Shown: positions 1 through 10,341, counted from the stretch's first letter. The stretch: 64,000 nt of DNA from Schaalia sp. lx-260 (GCF_021083645.1 NZ_JAJNRQ010000003.1:62001-126000), one strand, 5' to 3'. Translations and numbers: made by a program. Notes: a model not told the origin generated them from the letters alone.

Positions 1-237
1 TTTTATGTTTTACTGAAAAAAGTTATTGTTCATATCATTAATTCACATATTCTTCCCTAAGATTTTCCTTCTTTTTCTTTCGTTACCTACGCGGAAGTGA
101 ATTAACGCACGCATACGCTCTTATGCATTGTTTTATCTACCAGAGGCGCATAAGAACGTATATACACGTGAGATATACCCGCATTTTTCTTTCATATTGT
201 GTTGGCATAGGCTCAACACGTACCCTTAGAAGGTTGG

Positions 238-2988
238 ATGTCCACGACTCGGATGGAGACGCTCACAATGAGTACCCCCTCAACTCCCCTTTCTGTTCCT
301 GCTCCCACGTTGCCTGACACAGTGGGTGCCGAAGGCCTCGAAAATAAGTGGGGAACCGCTTGGGAAACACACAGCACTTACGCATTTGATCGCAGCGCCA
401 CACGGGAGCAGGTGTACTCCATTGACACGCCACCCCCAACCGTATCTGGTTCACTGCATGTAGGGCATGTGTTCTCTTACACGCATACTGATGTCATTGC
501 GCGACATCGACGTATGCAAGGGAAATCTGTTTTCTATCCGATGGGTTGGGACGATAACGGGCTACCAACAGAACGCCGCGTACAGAATTATTTCGGTGTC
601 CGTGTTGACCCAACATTGCCTTATGTCCCTGACTTTGTTCCTCCGCATATTGGTGGCGAAGGTAAATCTATTAAAGCGAAAGATCAGCTCCCAATTTCAC
701 GTAAAAACTTTGTTGAGCTGTGCGAACGCCTCACCGTGGAAGATGAAGCACAATTTGAAGCCCTGTGGCGTTACCTTGGTTTGTCTGTTGACTGGAAACA
801 GCACTACCAAACCATTGGCTCACGAGCTCGTAAAGTAGCTCAAGCTGCTTTCTTGCGTAATCTAGCCCGAGGTGAGGCCTATCAAAGCGAAGCCCCTGGC
901 TTGTGGGATGTCACTTTCCAAACAGCCGTTGCTCAAGCTGAGCTGGAATCACGCGAATACCCTGGTTTCTACCATCGTCTTGCTTTCCATCTGAGCGACC
1001 CTGAAGCTGCTGCCACCGCAGCCGCAGCGGGAGCACCTATTGAAAACGGTGTTGATGTTTGCATTGAAACCACTCGACCAGAATTACTGGCTGCGTGCGT
1101 GGCTCTTGTTGCTCACCCGGATGATCCTCGCTATGCCCCCTTATTCGGAACCACAGTAACCTCACCCGTTTTCGGTGTGGAAGTTCCTGTTTTAGCTCAT
1201 CCTCAAGCAGAAATGGATAAGGGCGCTGGCATTGCCATGTGCTGTACTTTTGGCGATACCACTGATATTGATTGGTGGCGCGATCTGGACCTGCCTTTGC
1301 GTGCAATTCTACGTAAAGATGGTCGTATTCATACTGAGCTTCCTGATTGGATTACCTGCGCTGAGGGCGTGGAAGCCTACAAGGAAATCGCAGGTAAAAC
1401 AACATTTTCTGCACGCGAGGCAGTGGTTTCACGTCTGAAAGCCAGCGGTGAAATGCGAGGCGAACCAGTAAAAACTGTTCGTCAAACGAACTTCTTTGAA
1501 AAAGGCGATAAACCTTTAGAGATCGTCACTTCACGCCAGTGGTATATCCGAAATGGCGGTAAGAAGTGGACCCGTCCCAATGCTGGGCAGGATTTACGTG
1601 AAGAACTCATTGGCCGTGGGAATGAATTATCGTTCCATCCAGATTTCATGCGAGTGCGCTACGAAAACTGGGTCACAGGTTTGAACAATGACTGGCTTAT
1701 TTCCCGTCAGCGTTTCTTCGGTGTCCCATTCCCTCTGTGGTACCGCATCAATGAGCATGGGGAAGTTGACTACGAACAAATTTTGACTCCTTCCGAAGAT
1801 CAATTACCTATTGATCCTTCCACTGATGTTCCGGAAGGTTTCACTGCTGATCAGCGTGGTGTCGCAGGTGGATTCGCAGCAGAACTCGACATTATGGATA
1901 CGTGGGCCACGTCTTCGTTATCACCGCAGATTGCCTGTGGCTGGCTTGAAGATGATGATTTATTTGCCCGCACCTACCCCATGGATTTACGCCCACAAGG
2001 TCAAGATATTATTCGCACCTGGCTTTTCTCAACGGTTGTACGTGCTCATTTAGAGCACAATAGTTTACCGTGGAAACATGCGGGTATTTCTGGATGGATT
2101 CTTGATCCTGACCGCAAGAAAATGTCAAAGTCTAAAGGTAATGTTGTTACCCCCATGGGCTTACTCGAAAAGTACGGCTCGGATGCTGTGCGTTACTGGG
2201 CTGCTTCGGCACGTCTGGGTCTTGACGCTACTTTTGATGAAGCGCAGATGAAAATTGGACGCCGCCTAGCCATTAAAGTCTTGAATGCCTCAAAATTCGC
2301 CTTATCAATGGGTGGGGAGGACACGCCTGTTGACCTCAATCCGCAGCATGTGACTGAGGCATTGGACCGTTCAATCCTTGCTGAGCTTCGCAATGTTATT
2401 CGCCTGTCAAGTGAGGCTTTAGAAGCCTACGATCATACGAAGGCTTTGGAAACAACTGAATCGTTCTTCTGGACCTTCTGCGATGATTACTTGGAGCTTG
2501 TAAAAGAACGGGCTTATAACCACGAAGGTAAATGGAGCGCTGCTCAGGCACAATCAGCCCGTACCGCTCTAGCAATTGTTATCAATACAGTTGTGCGTTT
2601 GCTCGCCCCATATTTGCCTTTCGTTACAGAGGAAGTATGGTCCTGGTACCGTGAAGGATCAGTCCACACGACGCTTTGGCCTCATGTGGATGAGCTTGAT
2701 GGAATTGACGGTGACCGGGAGGTTTTGTCGGCAGCTTCAGCGGCTTTGATTGTTTTACGTCGCGTAAAATCCGAAGCAAAAGTCTCACCGCGTACGCCTT
2801 TCCTTTCTACTCAGATTGACGTATCAGCTCATGCGCTGCCGTTACTCGAAAGCATTGTTGAAGATTTGTCAGCTGCCACCCGCATGGAATCACGCCCCGT
2901 ATTCCGCTCACTTGCGGGTCATGATGATCTTCACGTTGTCGTATCGGCTTATGAACTAGGTGAAGCACCAGCTCGCCACAAAGGGTGA
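238..2988 (+). CDS. valS: Valine--tRNA ligase (ValRS, type lacking the long C-terminal coiled coil)
   Basis: Class Ia aminoacyl-tRNA synthetase that charges tRNA-Val in the cytoplasm. The protein is 916 residues. The ATP-binding HIGH-type motif reads HVGH at about residues 74-77 and the KMSKS loop lies at about 628-632. A large editing domain sits between them and an anticodon-binding helical domain follows. The segment around DDNGLPTERRVQNYFGV places it with the actinobacterial and archaeal-like ValRS group rather than the E. coli type, consistent with the absence of a long C-terminal coiled coil. The start at 238 has AGAAGG four bases upstream. An internal ATG at 268 would remove ten poorly conserved residues and cannot be excluded. 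It is the first gene of the window and is followed by a hairpin, so it is probably monocistronic. No T-box leader was recognised upstream. Confidence 0.96.
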   Translation: MSTTRMETLTMSTPSTPLSVPAPTLPDTVGAEGLENKWGTAWETHSTYAFDRSATREQVYSIDTPPPTVSGSLHVGHVFSYTHTDVIARHRRMQGKSVFYPMGWDDNGLPTERRVQNYFGVRVDPTLPYVPDFVPPHIGGEGKSIKAKDQLPISRKNFVELCERLTVEDEAQFEALWRYLGLSVDWKQHYQTIGSRARKVAQAAFLRNLARGEAYQSEAPGLWDVTFQTAVAQAELESREYPGFYHRLAFHLSDPEAAATAAAAGAPIENGVDVCIETTRPELLAACVALVAHPDDPRYAPLFGTTVTSPVFGVEVPVLAHPQAEMDKGAGIAMCCTFGDTTDIDWWRDLDLPLRAILRKDGRIHTELPDWITCAEGVEAYKEIAGKTTFSAREAVVSRLKASGEMRGEPVKTVRQTNFFEKGDKPLEIVTSRQWYIRNGGKKWTRPNAGQDLREELIGRGNELSFHPDFMRVRYENWVTGLNNDWLISRQRFFGVPFPLWYRINEHGEVDYEQILTPSEDQLPIDPSTDVPEGFTADQRGVAGGFAAELDIMDTWATSSLSPQIACGWLEDDDLFARTYPMDLRPQGQDIIRTWLFSTVVRAHLEHNSLPWKHAGISGWILDPDRKKMSKSKGNVVTPMGLLEKYGSDAVRYWAASARLGLDATFDEAQMKIGRRLAIKVLNASKFALSMGGEDTPVDLNPQHVTEALDRSILAELRNVIRLSSEALEAYDHTKALETTESFFWTFCDDYLELVKERAYNHEGKWSAAQAQSARTALAIVINTVVRLLAPYLPFVTEEVWSWYREGSVHTTLWPHVDELDGIDGDREVLSAASAALIVLRRVKSEAKVSPRTPFLSTQIDVSAHALPLLESIVEDLSAATRMESRPVFRSLAGHDDLHVVVSAYELGEAPARHKG

Positions 2989-3012
2989 GTGCTTTTCACA
3001 TCGGCTCAAATG

Positions 3013-3068
3013 AGGCGCATGTGCGGGGTCAGGTAAGTTAAACACTTATTGTGGCCCCACATGCGCCT
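3013..3068. terminator. Hairpin after valS
   Basis: Inverted repeat with arms at 3013-3028 and 3055-3068 that pair AGGCGCATGTG(C)GGGG with CCCCACATGCGCCT, one base bulged, around a loop of about 26 bases. It lies 25 bases after the valS stop. There is no strong U-run, so intrinsic termination is an inference from stem strength and position. Confidence 0.6.
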
Positions 3069-3245
3069 TATATTGGAGCTATGTGAGCGCGTTTCCTTCT
3101 CTTGTATGCTTCTTTTTTTCGTGAGCAGGGATTCTTTCGTTTTCTTCTCCCTAGGCGAGCCTTATTTCTATGAGTGTCTCTTTTGTGCTTAGAGTAGTCG
3201 CGTAAGCCCTCGGGCCACTACGAAAGGAAGATGAGGTTACCTCCC

Positions 3246-5192
3246 ATGAGTGATGACACTCCTCTTGACGTTCATGAAGCAACCGATGGTCGCACTTTGT
3301 CAGCAGCAGGATTGACAGGAAGTGCCCCTGAAGGCGCTTCTGTTGACTCTGATGGACATACACAGGCGCTTGAATGGCATGCCCCTGTCCTTGTGCGTAT
3401 TGACGAACATACGACTATCCCTTACCTATTACAACGACGAGTACAACGCAGCCCTCGACGCCCCCTCATCGCTGTTAAAGATTCCATGGGCACCACGTGG
3501 CGTGATATCACCGCCGCAGCTTTTTATGACGAAGTACGTTCCACAGCTGCTGGCCTTATTGCTCTTGGCTTACAACATGGCGATGCTATTGCGATTATGG
3601 CGCGTACACGTTACGAATGGACTTTACTTGATTTTGCTTCATGGGCTGCAGGTTTAATTCCTGTTCCCATCTACGAAACTTCTTCAGGCGAGCAAATTGA
3701 ATTCATCATTAAGGATGCGCATGTGCGCGCCATCGTGACAGAAACTGTTACTCAGCTTGAACTTGCACGCGATGCATGTCGGCGTCTGAAACAAGATGAT
3801 ATGCAGTTTTTCTCCTTGGATACTGAAGCTATTCAAACTATCCAAGACGCGGGTATGACTGTTGCGCGTTCGGCAGTACAAGCACGTACAGATCAGCTCC
3901 TCACATCCTCAATTGCCACGATTGTTTATACTTCAGGAACTACAGGTCAGCCTAAAGGCACAGTACTCACACATGGGAATTTCACAGAGCTTGCCGTGAA
4001 CTCACATGCGTGGATGCCTGAAGTTGCTATGGGAAAGGATTCACGTCTTCTCCTCTTTTTACCTCTTGCACATGTTTTTGCGCGTTTCTTGCAGGTTTTC
4101 CAAATGTCAGGCGAAGGCATTCTAGGGCATACGCCTGATACAAAAAACCTGCTCCCTGATTTACTTTCTTTCCGCCCCTCCTACCTGCTTGTTGTTCCTC
4201 GTGTTCTTGAAAAAATTTACAACTCTGCAGATGCGAAAGCTGGGAGCGGTGTTAAAAAGAAACTTTTCCGTTGGGCAGCATCCATTGCAGTTGCTTATTC
4301 GCATGCTCTCGAAACCCCTGAAGGTCCTTCACGTGCCCTCAGCGCGCAGCGGGCGTTAGCTGATCGACTTGTTTTCTCAAAAATTTTGCAGCTTGTCGGA
4401 GGAAATGCGAAATTTATTATTTCTGGTGGCGCTCCCCTTTCTACTCATCTCGCGCATTTTTACACAGGTCTGGGTTTACCTGTTCTTGAAGGATACGGTT
4501 TAACAGAAACCGTTGGACCTATTTCAGTGAATACGCCTCGCCTATCAAAAATAGGTACGGTAGGACCTCCGCTTCCTCCTCTTTCCGTCAAAATCAGTGA
4601 TGAGGGTGAAATTTTGGTGAAAGGCCCCTCTATTTTCCAGGGCTATCACAATAAATCTGAAGCAACTGCTGAAGCTTTCACCCCTGACGGCTGGTTCAAA
4701 ACAGGTGATTTAGGCGCCTTGGATCGTGATGGTTACGTGCGTATCACTGGTCGCGCAAAAGAAATCATTGTGACAGCCGGCGGGAAAAATGTTGCTCCAG
4801 CCTCTTTGGAAAATCCTCTGCGGGGGCATCCTCTGATTTCTCAGGTTGTTGTAGTCGGCGATCAGCGTCCTTTCATTTCAGCACTTATCACCTTGGATGC
4901 AGATATGCTTCAAGGCTGGTTGAAAAACCATGGTTTGCCGGCAATGTCGGTCAGTGAAGCATCCACGCATGTTGAAGTTCTCACGGCTCTTGAAAAGGCT
5001 GTGGAGCGAGCAAATCAGCATGTGTCCCGTGCGGAAGCAATTCGTAAAATCAAGGTGTTAACCACAGATTTCACAGAGGCAAATGGTTTGCTCACGCCTT
5101 CATTGAAAGTGAAACGTTCCCTCGTATTACAACGTTTTTCTGAAGCGATTGATGAAATTTACGGTGGACCTGTGCAAGATATGCAAGGGTAA
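3246..5192 (+). CDS. Long-chain fatty acyl-CoA synthetase, AMP-forming
   Basis: Adenylate-forming enzyme that activates a fatty acid with ATP and transfers it to CoA, working at the membrane or in the cytoplasm. The P-loop-like signature YTSGTTGQPKG is clear in the N-terminal half. The later conserved segments GYGLTETVGP, the hinge region GWFKTGDLG with RITGRAKEIIV, and the lysine-containing C-terminal region are all present, giving a full-length family member of about 648 residues. An earlier in-frame ATG at 3231 has AGGAAG directly against it with no spacer. The ATG at 3246 has GAGG nine bases upstream and is preferred. The exact substrate cannot be read from sequence, although the overall pattern matches FadD15-like actinobacterial enzymes. 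It stands alone, convergent with the chorismate mutase gene. Confidence 0.9.
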   Translation: MSDDTPLDVHEATDGRTLSAAGLTGSAPEGASVDSDGHTQALEWHAPVLVRIDEHTTIPYLLQRRVQRSPRRPLIAVKDSMGTTWRDITAAAFYDEVRSTAAGLIALGLQHGDAIAIMARTRYEWTLLDFASWAAGLIPVPIYETSSGEQIEFIIKDAHVRAIVTETVTQLELARDACRRLKQDDMQFFSLDTEAIQTIQDAGMTVARSAVQARTDQLLTSSIATIVYTSGTTGQPKGTVLTHGNFTELAVNSHAWMPEVAMGKDSRLLLFLPLAHVFARFLQVFQMSGEGILGHTPDTKNLLPDLLSFRPSYLLVVPRVLEKIYNSADAKAGSGVKKKLFRWAASIAVAYSHALETPEGPSRALSAQRALADRLVFSKILQLVGGNAKFIISGGAPLSTHLAHFYTGLGLPVLEGYGLTETVGPISVNTPRLSKIGTVGPPLPPLSVKISDEGEILVKGPSIFQGYHNKSEATAEAFTPDGWFKTGDLGALDRDGYVRITGRAKEIIVTAGGKNVAPASLENPLRGHPLISQVVVVGDQRPFISALITLDADMLQGWLKNHGLPAMSVSEASTHVEVLTALEKAVERANQHVSRAEAIRKIKVLTTDFTEANGLLTPSLKVKRSLVLQRFSEAIDEIYGGPVQDMQG

Positions 5193-5210
5193 ATACTTTT
5201 CGTCATGACA

Positions 5211-5240
5211 GGTGGGGCACTCACATAAGGGTGTCCCACC
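5211..5240. terminator. Terminator after the acyl-CoA synthetase
   Basis: Ten-base-pair hairpin, GGTGGGGCAC at 5211-5220 against GTGTCCCACC at 5231-5240 with one G-U pair and a ten-base loop. It is followed by TCTGTTTATA and starts 18 bases after the upstream stop codon. It sits between convergent genes. Confidence 0.7.
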
Positions 5241-5330
5241 TCTGTTTATACGGTCATATTTCACAGAGAAATCAGGCTATGAATCTGGGAAGATCAGCCT
5301 GGAAAACGGAGTGTCCCCACTCCCCTGTTG

Positions 5331-5702
5331 TTATCCGTTAATGTGTTTTGTGTCCCGCGAATACGAATCTTTAATATCTTCATGGTGGCGAATCACTTCG
5401 GTCACCATAAATGACAGGAATTTTTCCGCAAAATCTGGATCTAGCCCTGATTGTTCCGCTAAAGTGCGCATCCGAATTACTTGGTAGGCTTCACGTTCAG
5501 GATCAGCAGGAGGTAGGTCATACTGTGCTTTAATATGGCCGACAGACTGGGTACAGCGGAAACGTTCCGCCAGAATATGAATTAACGCCGCATCAATATT
5601 GTCGATGGTAGCGCGCGCTCTGACAAGCTCAGCAGGTAACTGCGTGTTTTCTTTACTTGAAGCTACGGATGTTCCTTCTGAGGTACGAGCAAGCTCATTC
5701 AT
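5331..5702 (-). CDS. Chorismate mutase, AroQ type
   Basis: Small all-helical enzyme that rearranges chorismate to prephenate at the head of phenylalanine and tyrosine synthesis. The 123-residue protein has the family pattern: an N-terminal helix with R.TIDNID..LI.ILAERF, then VGHIKA, then DPEREAYQVIRMR and a C-terminal helix. Arginines and a lysine are spaced as in AroQ active sites. The first 25 or so residues are a poorly conserved extension. It starts 15 bases after the clpX stop and is probably cotranscribed with clpX, although the functional link is not obvious. A short AroQ of this kind may need an allosteric partner such as DAHP synthase, as known for mycobacterial chorismate mutase. 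No such partner gene is seen in this window. Confidence 0.85.
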   Translation of the reverse strand: MNELARTSEGTSVASSKENTQLPAELVRARATIDNIDAALIHILAERFRCTQSVGHIKAQYDLPPADPEREAYQVIRMRTLAEQSGLDPDFAEKFLSFMVTEVIRHHEDIKDSYSRDTKHING

Positions 5703-5717
5703 CGAGTATTCTTTCTC

Positions 5718-6971
5718 TCAGGCGCTACGCATATGCGAATCATCGGTTGTGTACACATTCGCTTGAGCTTCTTCTTCTACGGCCTCACGTGTAATGACGA
5801 CACGTGCGATATCTTGACGGCTCGGTAACTCAAACATAAGGTCCGCGAGGGTTTTTTCCATCACAGCGGATAAACCACGCGCTCCTGTTTTACGCACATT
5901 TGCTTGAGCAGCAATTGCTAAAAGTGCATCATGGGTGAATTCGAGTTCAATCCCATCTAATTCAAATAAATGCTGGTACTGGCCTACTAAAGAATTTTGT
6001 GGTTCTGTGAGTACCCGCGTGAGGTCTTCTTCAGATAGTTCTTTTGTTGAAGTTAGTACAGGCAAACGACCGATAAACTCTGGAATCATACCGAACTTAT
6101 GCAAGTCCTCTGGAGTAACAGCTTCGTAAAGATCTCCCATTTCAGCTGTTGACTTCAAATTAGTACCAAAGCCTGTTGAACGTTGTCCCAGTCGCGTTTT
6201 CACGACTTCTTCAATACCGGCAAAAGCTCCTGCAGCAATAAATAAGATACCGGACGTATCAATTTCTAAGAACTGCTGATGAGGATGCTTACGCCCGCCT
6301 TGTGGAGGTACTGAGGCAACTGTGCCTTCGATAATTTTCAGCAGTGCTTGTTGTACACCTTCACCTGAGACGTCGCGTGTAATAGAAGCGCTTTCAGCTT
6401 TACGACCAATTTTGTCGATTTCGTCGATATAAATAATGCCGCGTTCTGCTTTTTTAATGTCATTTCCTGCTTCTTGGATCAAACGCAGCAAAATATTTTC
6501 TACGTCCTCACCTACATAACCTGCTTCAGTTAAAGCTGTGGCATCGACAATAGCGAAAGGAACACGCAGTAAAGATGCTAATGATCGTGCAAGGTGTGTT
6601 TTCCCTGTTCCTGTGGGGCCAAGTAAAAGAATATTGGATTTAGTTCCCAACATATTTTCTTCATTACCGGCTTCACGTGAACGTACACGCTTGTAATGGT
6701 TATACACGGCAACAGAAAGTGCTCGCTTTGCGCGTTCTTGCCCAATCACCCATGAATCCAAATAGGCATAAATTTCCTTTGGCTTAGGTAAAGGCGTGTG
6801 GTCTGTCACCGGTTCATCGTGTAATTCCTCAGAAATAATTTCATTACACAATTCCACACATTCATTACAAATGTATGAACCTGAACCACCGATGAGTTTA
6901 CGTACCTGTTTTTGACTTTTACCGCAAAAAGAGCATTTAAGCAGTTCGGCTCCGTCAGTCAGTCGACTCAC
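5718..6971 (-). CDS. clpX: ATP-dependent Clp protease ATP-binding subunit ClpX
   Basis: AAA+ unfoldase that feeds substrates to the ClpP barrel in the cytoplasm. The 417-residue protein begins with the C4 zinc-binding domain (CSFCGK and CNECVELC). It continues with the Walker A motif GPTGTGKT, Walker B with IDEIDK, the pore loop GYVGED and the C-terminal sensor-2 region with GARGL. The start is a GTG at 6971 with AGGAGG six bases upstream. It lies 194 bases after clpP2 and is separated from it by a strong hairpin, so it probably has its own promoter. The chorismate mutase gene follows closely. Confidence 0.97.
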   Translation of the reverse strand: MSRLTDGAELLKCSFCGKSQKQVRKLIGGSGSYICNECVELCNEIISEELHDEPVTDHTPLPKPKEIYAYLDSWVIGQERAKRALSVAVYNHYKRVRSREAGNEENMLGTKSNILLLGPTGTGKTHLARSLASLLRVPFAIVDATALTEAGYVGEDVENILLRLIQEAGNDIKKAERGIIYIDEIDKIGRKAESASITRDVSGEGVQQALLKIIEGTVASVPPQGGRKHPHQQFLEIDTSGILFIAAGAFAGIEEVVKTRLGQRSTGFGTNLKSTAEMGDLYEAVTPEDLHKFGMIPEFIGRLPVLTSTKELSEEDLTRVLTEPQNSLVGQYQHLFELDGIELEFTHDALLAIAAQANVRKTGARGLSAVMEKTLADLMFELPSRQDIARVVITREAVEEEAQANVYTTDDSHMRSA

Positions 6972-7122
6972 AGGTTTCCTCCTGATGGGACATTGCGATT
7001 ACAAGGATCTCACTGTGGAGTCAAGCATAATACGCCTCACGTATACGCACTCATCGGCACGCGCAGACACACCAAGTCCACCCCGTCTTTTGCGTATCAA
7101 CCTCCACATGCGTATATGCACG

Positions 7123-7157
7123 AGCGGGGTGACTCACAGTGAAAGAGTCACCCCGCT
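7123..7157 (-). terminator. Hairpin between clpP2 and clpX
   Basis: Perfect 13-base-pair inverted repeat: AGCGGGGTGACTC at 7123-7135 and its complement at 7145-7157, with a nine-base loop. It begins nine bases after the clpP2 stop in the direction of transcription. No U-run follows on the minus strand. It probably ends or attenuates the clpP1P2 transcript before clpX. Confidence 0.7.
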
Positions 7158-7165
7158 GAAGTGTT

Positions 7166-7816
7166 TTAGTTGTTGTTGTTCTTACGTGAAGCAAGAACTT
7201 GATCGATCAGACCGTATTCGAGGGCTTGTACGGCACTGAGAATCTTGTCGCGCTCAATATCACGACGTACTTGCTCAATCGGTGTCCCTGAATGTGCTGC
7301 TAGAGTTTCTTCTAGCCACAGGCGCATACGGTCAATTTCATCTGCCACGATTTGAATGTCACTTGCTTGTCCGTGCATTCCTTCCATCGCTGGCTGGTGA
7401 ATCAGAACTCGCGCATTAGGTAACGCTAAACGTTTCCCTTTCGATCCTGCGGCAAGTAATACTGCTGCTGCAGAAGCTGCTTGCCCTAAACAGACCGTCT
7501 GAATATGCGGCTTAATGTACTGCATTGTGTCATATATGGCAGTCATTGCAGTAAAAGATCCACCCGGACTATTAATGTACATTGTGATGAGGGAATCTGG
7601 GTCTTGTGATTCAAGGACCAGAAGCTGAGCCATCACATCATCTGCTGAGGCATCATCCACCTGTACGCCTAAAAATACAATGCGATCTTCAAAGAGTTTC
7701 GCGTAAGGGTCTTGTCGCTTAAAACCATAGGCTGTGCGTTCTTCAAAATTCGGCAAGATGTACCGAGCTTCAGGTAATTGGCGAGCGATAGCTTCAAAAT
7801 ATGCACCTGTGCTCAT
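7166..7816 (-). CDS. clpP2: ATP-dependent Clp protease proteolytic subunit ClpP2
   Basis: Serine peptidase subunit of the Clp barrel. The nucleophile serine is in GQAASAAA and the catalytic histidine in HQPAMEG. The family segment [10 protein letters not shown] is also intact, and the length of 216 residues is normal. Actinobacteria usually encode two ClpPs in tandem that form a mixed barrel, and this is the second gene of such a pair. Its ATG overlaps the stop codon of the upstream clpP by one base, with GGAGAG just before, so the two are translationally coupled. Confidence 0.95.
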   Translation of the reverse strand: MSTGAYFEAIARQLPEARYILPNFEERTAYGFKRQDPYAKLFEDRIVFLGVQVDDASADDVMAQLLVLESQDPDSLITMYINSPGGSFTAMTAIYDTMQYIKPHIQTVCLGQAASAAAVLLAAGSKGKRLALPNARVLIHQPAMEGMHGQASDIQIVADEIDRMRLWLEETLAAHSGTPIEQVRRDIERDKILSAVQALEYGLIDQVLASRKNNNN

Positions 7817-8436
7817 CAGTTCTCTCCATTCTCCGCGCGACGACCGATTTCTTGGGGATTTTCCACTACACGATCAACAAATCCATATTCCAAAGCCTCA
7901 TATGCACTGAACCAATGGTCACGATCAGCGTCAGCTTCCACTTGCTCCACAGATTTACCTGTACGTTCAGCAGTGATCGCAGCTAACTCATGTTTCATCT
8001 TCAAGATAAGGTCAGCGTTGATGCGGATTTCCGTTGCAGAGCCGCCTGCTCCGCCAAGAGGTTGATGCAAAAGCACTCGTGTATGCGGCGTAATAAGACG
8101 CTTACCTGGAGCGCCAGCGGTCAGTAAGAACTGTCCCATTGAAGCAGCCAAACCCATACCAACTGTCACCACATCAGGTTTGATGTACTGCATCGTGTCA
8201 TAAATAGCCATACCAGCAGTGACTGAACCACCTGGACTGTTGATATACAGGTAAATATCTTTGTCAGGGTCTTCTGCGGCAAGTAAAAGCATCTGCGCGC
8301 AAATAGCATTCGCATTTTCGTCACGGACTTCACCGCCGAGCCAAATAATACGTTCCTGTAAAAGACGCTGATACACAGCATCTCCTAAACCGATTCCAAC
8401 TTGTTGGCCCTCGTGTGCAGTTGGCTCAATGCTCAT
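7816..8436 (-). CDS. clpP1: ATP-dependent Clp protease proteolytic subunit ClpP1
   Basis: First ClpP paralogue of the tandem pair, about 206 residues. The nucleophile serine is in GLAASMGQ, the histidine in HQPLGGAGG, and the substrate-binding segment [11 protein letters not shown] is present. The start at 8436 is chosen because GTGGAGGAAGCAC immediately precedes this ATG. A longer frame opens at 8469, but the added residues do not look like ClpP. The gene lies behind tig (8624-9952) on the same strand, with a terminator between them, so the pair probably has its own promoter in the 8437-8550 region. ClgR commonly activates clpP1P2 in actinobacteria, and a ClgR gene lies 1.9 kb upstream. I could find only a half-site-like CCGCTAGG in that promoter region, not a convincing ClgR palindrome. 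Confidence 0.95.
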   Translation of the reverse strand: MSIEPTAHEGQQVGIGLGDAVYQRLLQERIIWLGGEVRDENANAICAQMLLLAAEDPDKDIYLYINSPGGSVTAGMAIYDTMQYIKPDVVTVGMGLAASMGQFLLTAGAPGKRLITPHTRVLLHQPLGGAGGSATEIRINADLILKMKHELAAITAERTGKSVEQVEADADRDHWFSAYEALEYGFVDRVVENPQEIGRRAENGEN

Positions 8437-8550
8437 GTGCTTCCTCCACTTCATGTTCCCTATAGGCAATGATGTATCACTGGTATAAACCTAGCGGTTT
8501 TCCCCTGTAGTCCTCATCTTGAAAAAGAATATTTCGCTGACGGCGCAGCA

Positions 8551-8590
8551 AAAAGGCTCGGCACCGTATCATGCCAGTACCGAGCCTTCA
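8551..8590 (-). terminator. Terminator after tig
   Basis: Hairpin with arms AAGGCTCGG (8553-8561) and CCGAGCCTT (8580-8588). Read on the minus strand it is followed by a T-run, and it lies about 35 bases past the tig stop. It matches an intrinsic terminator. Confidence 0.8.
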
Positions 8591-8623
8591 GCCTATAAAG
8601 GCTTATACGTCACACATACGCCA

Positions 8624-9952
8624 TTACTGAGCGTCATCTTGCGTGCCGTCTTCACTTTCTTCCTGCGTGTCTTGCGCAGTTTCCTCAGGAACATCACCAA
8701 GGAAGCGAGACAAATCCACTGGAGCACCTGTGGTATCCGTGACTGTAATCTGACGCAAGGCTTCGATCAGCGCTTTTGCTCGGCCAAGGTCAGCAACAAC
8801 AGCAGACATTTGCTGAGGAGAGGAGAAAAGCTGGTTAATATCCACACCATATGTCTGGGACATCTGAATGGCATAATCAATCAGTTCTTGCTGTCCAACT
8901 TGAACATCCAGTTTCTTTGCCAAAGTTTCAGAAAGCAGCTCTGTGCGCAGCTCACGTTCAACATTTTGACGTGCTTCTTTCTTTGCCTTTGCAGAAGCTC
9001 CTTCACCTGCACGACGATCAACCTCTGCGGTGACAACAGATTCCGGCAAAAGAATTTCAGCTTTTTCAAGCAACAGATCAACGAGACGATCACGAGCTTG
9101 CAGCGCTTGATCTGCCAATTTACGTTCGCCAGCTTGTTTACGCAGGTCCTCGGTAAGTTCTTCAATCGTGTCAAATTCAGACACCATCTGCGCAAAATCA
9201 TCGTCGGCTACTGGGAGTTCACGAGCCTTCATTGATTTCACAGTCAATGTCACCTCAGCTTCTTCCCCTTCGTGCTCGCCGCCTTTCAGGGTGGAGGTGA
9301 ATGTTACTTCGTCACCAGCTTTTGTTCCACGCAATGCCTTGTCTTGGCCATCCAGCATCGAACCTGAACCGATTTCGTAGGACACATCAGAAACCGAATC
9401 AACTTGCTCACCATTAATTGTGGCAACCAGGTCGATAGTCGCAAAATCACCGGTTTTAGCCTTACGATTGATTACTTTCAGAGTCGCAAAGCGCCCGCGC
9501 AGATCATCGAGTTCTTTTTGAACATCTTCATCGGTTACTTCGGTTGTATCAACCTGAACAGTAATATCTTCACCTAATTCTGGGAGTTCAAAATCAGGAA
9601 CTACATCTACTTCAGCGGTGAAAATAAGGGTGCCACCGTATTCGCCGGTTGTCTGAGGGATTTCAGTAACCTCAACATCTGGCTGAGCCATAGGGCGAAG
9701 CTCATTTTCTGCAACAGCGGCAGAATAATGCTGCGGCAAAACTTCATTGACGACCTGTTCGATCACAGCAGCGCGACCGAAACGCTGATCGATAATACGT
9801 GCGGGCACGTGCCCCTTACGGAAACCGGGGATGGAGACTTGCTTGGAGATGTCTTTATATGCCTTGGTCATCTCAGAAGCGAGTTCCTCATAGGGAACTT
9901 CAACGGTCAAACGAACCTTCGTGGGTTCAAGAGTCTCAACGGTGCTCTTCAC
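8624..9952 (-). CDS. tig: Trigger factor
   Basis: Ribosome-associated chaperone with peptidyl-prolyl isomerase activity that meets nascent chains at the exit tunnel. The 442-residue protein carries the N-terminal ribosome-binding domain with the signature GFRKGHVPARII. A FKBP-like domain follows (GDFATIDLVATINGE to about residue 245), and then the helical C-terminal arms. The tail is very acidic (EETAQDTQEESEDGTQDD), as is common in actinobacterial trigger factors. It is transcribed toward the clpP pair, the usual gene order in bacteria, and ends in its own terminator. Confidence 0.97.
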   Translation of the reverse strand: MKSTVETLEPTKVRLTVEVPYEELASEMTKAYKDISKQVSIPGFRKGHVPARIIDQRFGRAAVIEQVVNEVLPQHYSAAVAENELRPMAQPDVEVTEIPQTTGEYGGTLIFTAEVDVVPDFELPELGEDITVQVDTTEVTDEDVQKELDDLRGRFATLKVINRKAKTGDFATIDLVATINGEQVDSVSDVSYEIGSGSMLDGQDKALRGTKAGDEVTFTSTLKGGEHEGEEAEVTLTVKSMKARELPVADDDFAQMVSEFDTIEELTEDLRKQAGERKLADQALQARDRLVDLLLEKAEILLPESVVTAEVDRRAGEGASAKAKKEARQNVERELRTELLSETLAKKLDVQVGQQELIDYAIQMSQTYGVDINQLFSSPQQMSAVVADLGRAKALIEALRQITVTDTTGAPVDLSRFLGDVPEETAQDTQEESEDGTQDDAQ

Positions 9953-10097
9953 AGGGTACTCTCCAACGTCTTATCAGCGGGTGTACCTCAGGTAGGCACA
10001 CGACAACCCACTAATTCTACGTCAGGGTGCAGGAGAGTTGCCAAAGCGATGGGCAGGTGAGGTCAATTTCACCGCACACGTATGTGGAAAATAAGTT

Positions 10098-10334
10098 TTA
10101 GGCACGTTTTTTACGTTCTTTCGGGTCAATCCGATGCACCCAACGTGCGTGTTCATCCTGTTCAGTTTCACTGATGAGGGCAGCCCACACGCTATCAGGA
10201 TCATCCCCTCGGTCAATGGCTTCTTGTGCTGTTCCTTTGAGCGAAGTCAAATACAGATCAGCAACTAAAGAGCGACCGTAAGTTACTCCATATACGTCAT
10301 CTACAGCTTTCCAGAACTCAAAGAGACGCATCAC
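10098..10334 (-). CDS. DUF3046 family protein
   Basis: Small conserved actinobacterial protein of unknown function (77-78 residues). The diagnostic start MRLFEFWKAVDDVYG, the core GRSLVADLYL and the central VWAAL segment identify the family. The first codon may be GTG at 10334 or ATG at 10331. In most actinobacteria this gene sits just before recA and recX. Here it follows clgR and is followed by tig, so the recA part of the neighbourhood is absent. It starts seven bases after the clgR stop and is probably in the same transcript. Confidence 0.85.
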   Translation of the reverse strand: MMRLFEFWKAVDDVYGVTYGRSLVADLYLTSLKGTAQEAIDRGDDPDSVWAALISETEQDEHARWVHRIDPKERKKRA

Positions 10335-10341
10335 GTGTAAC

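Noticed and set aside
1-237. Possible T-box or other leader before valS
   Set aside because: Only a seven-base inverted repeat (120-126 with 148-154) is visible. No T-box sequence or terminator/antiterminator pair was found.
8437-8550. ClgR operator before clpP1
   Set aside because: Only a half-site-like CCGCTAGG is seen. The palindrome expected for ClgR is not complete.
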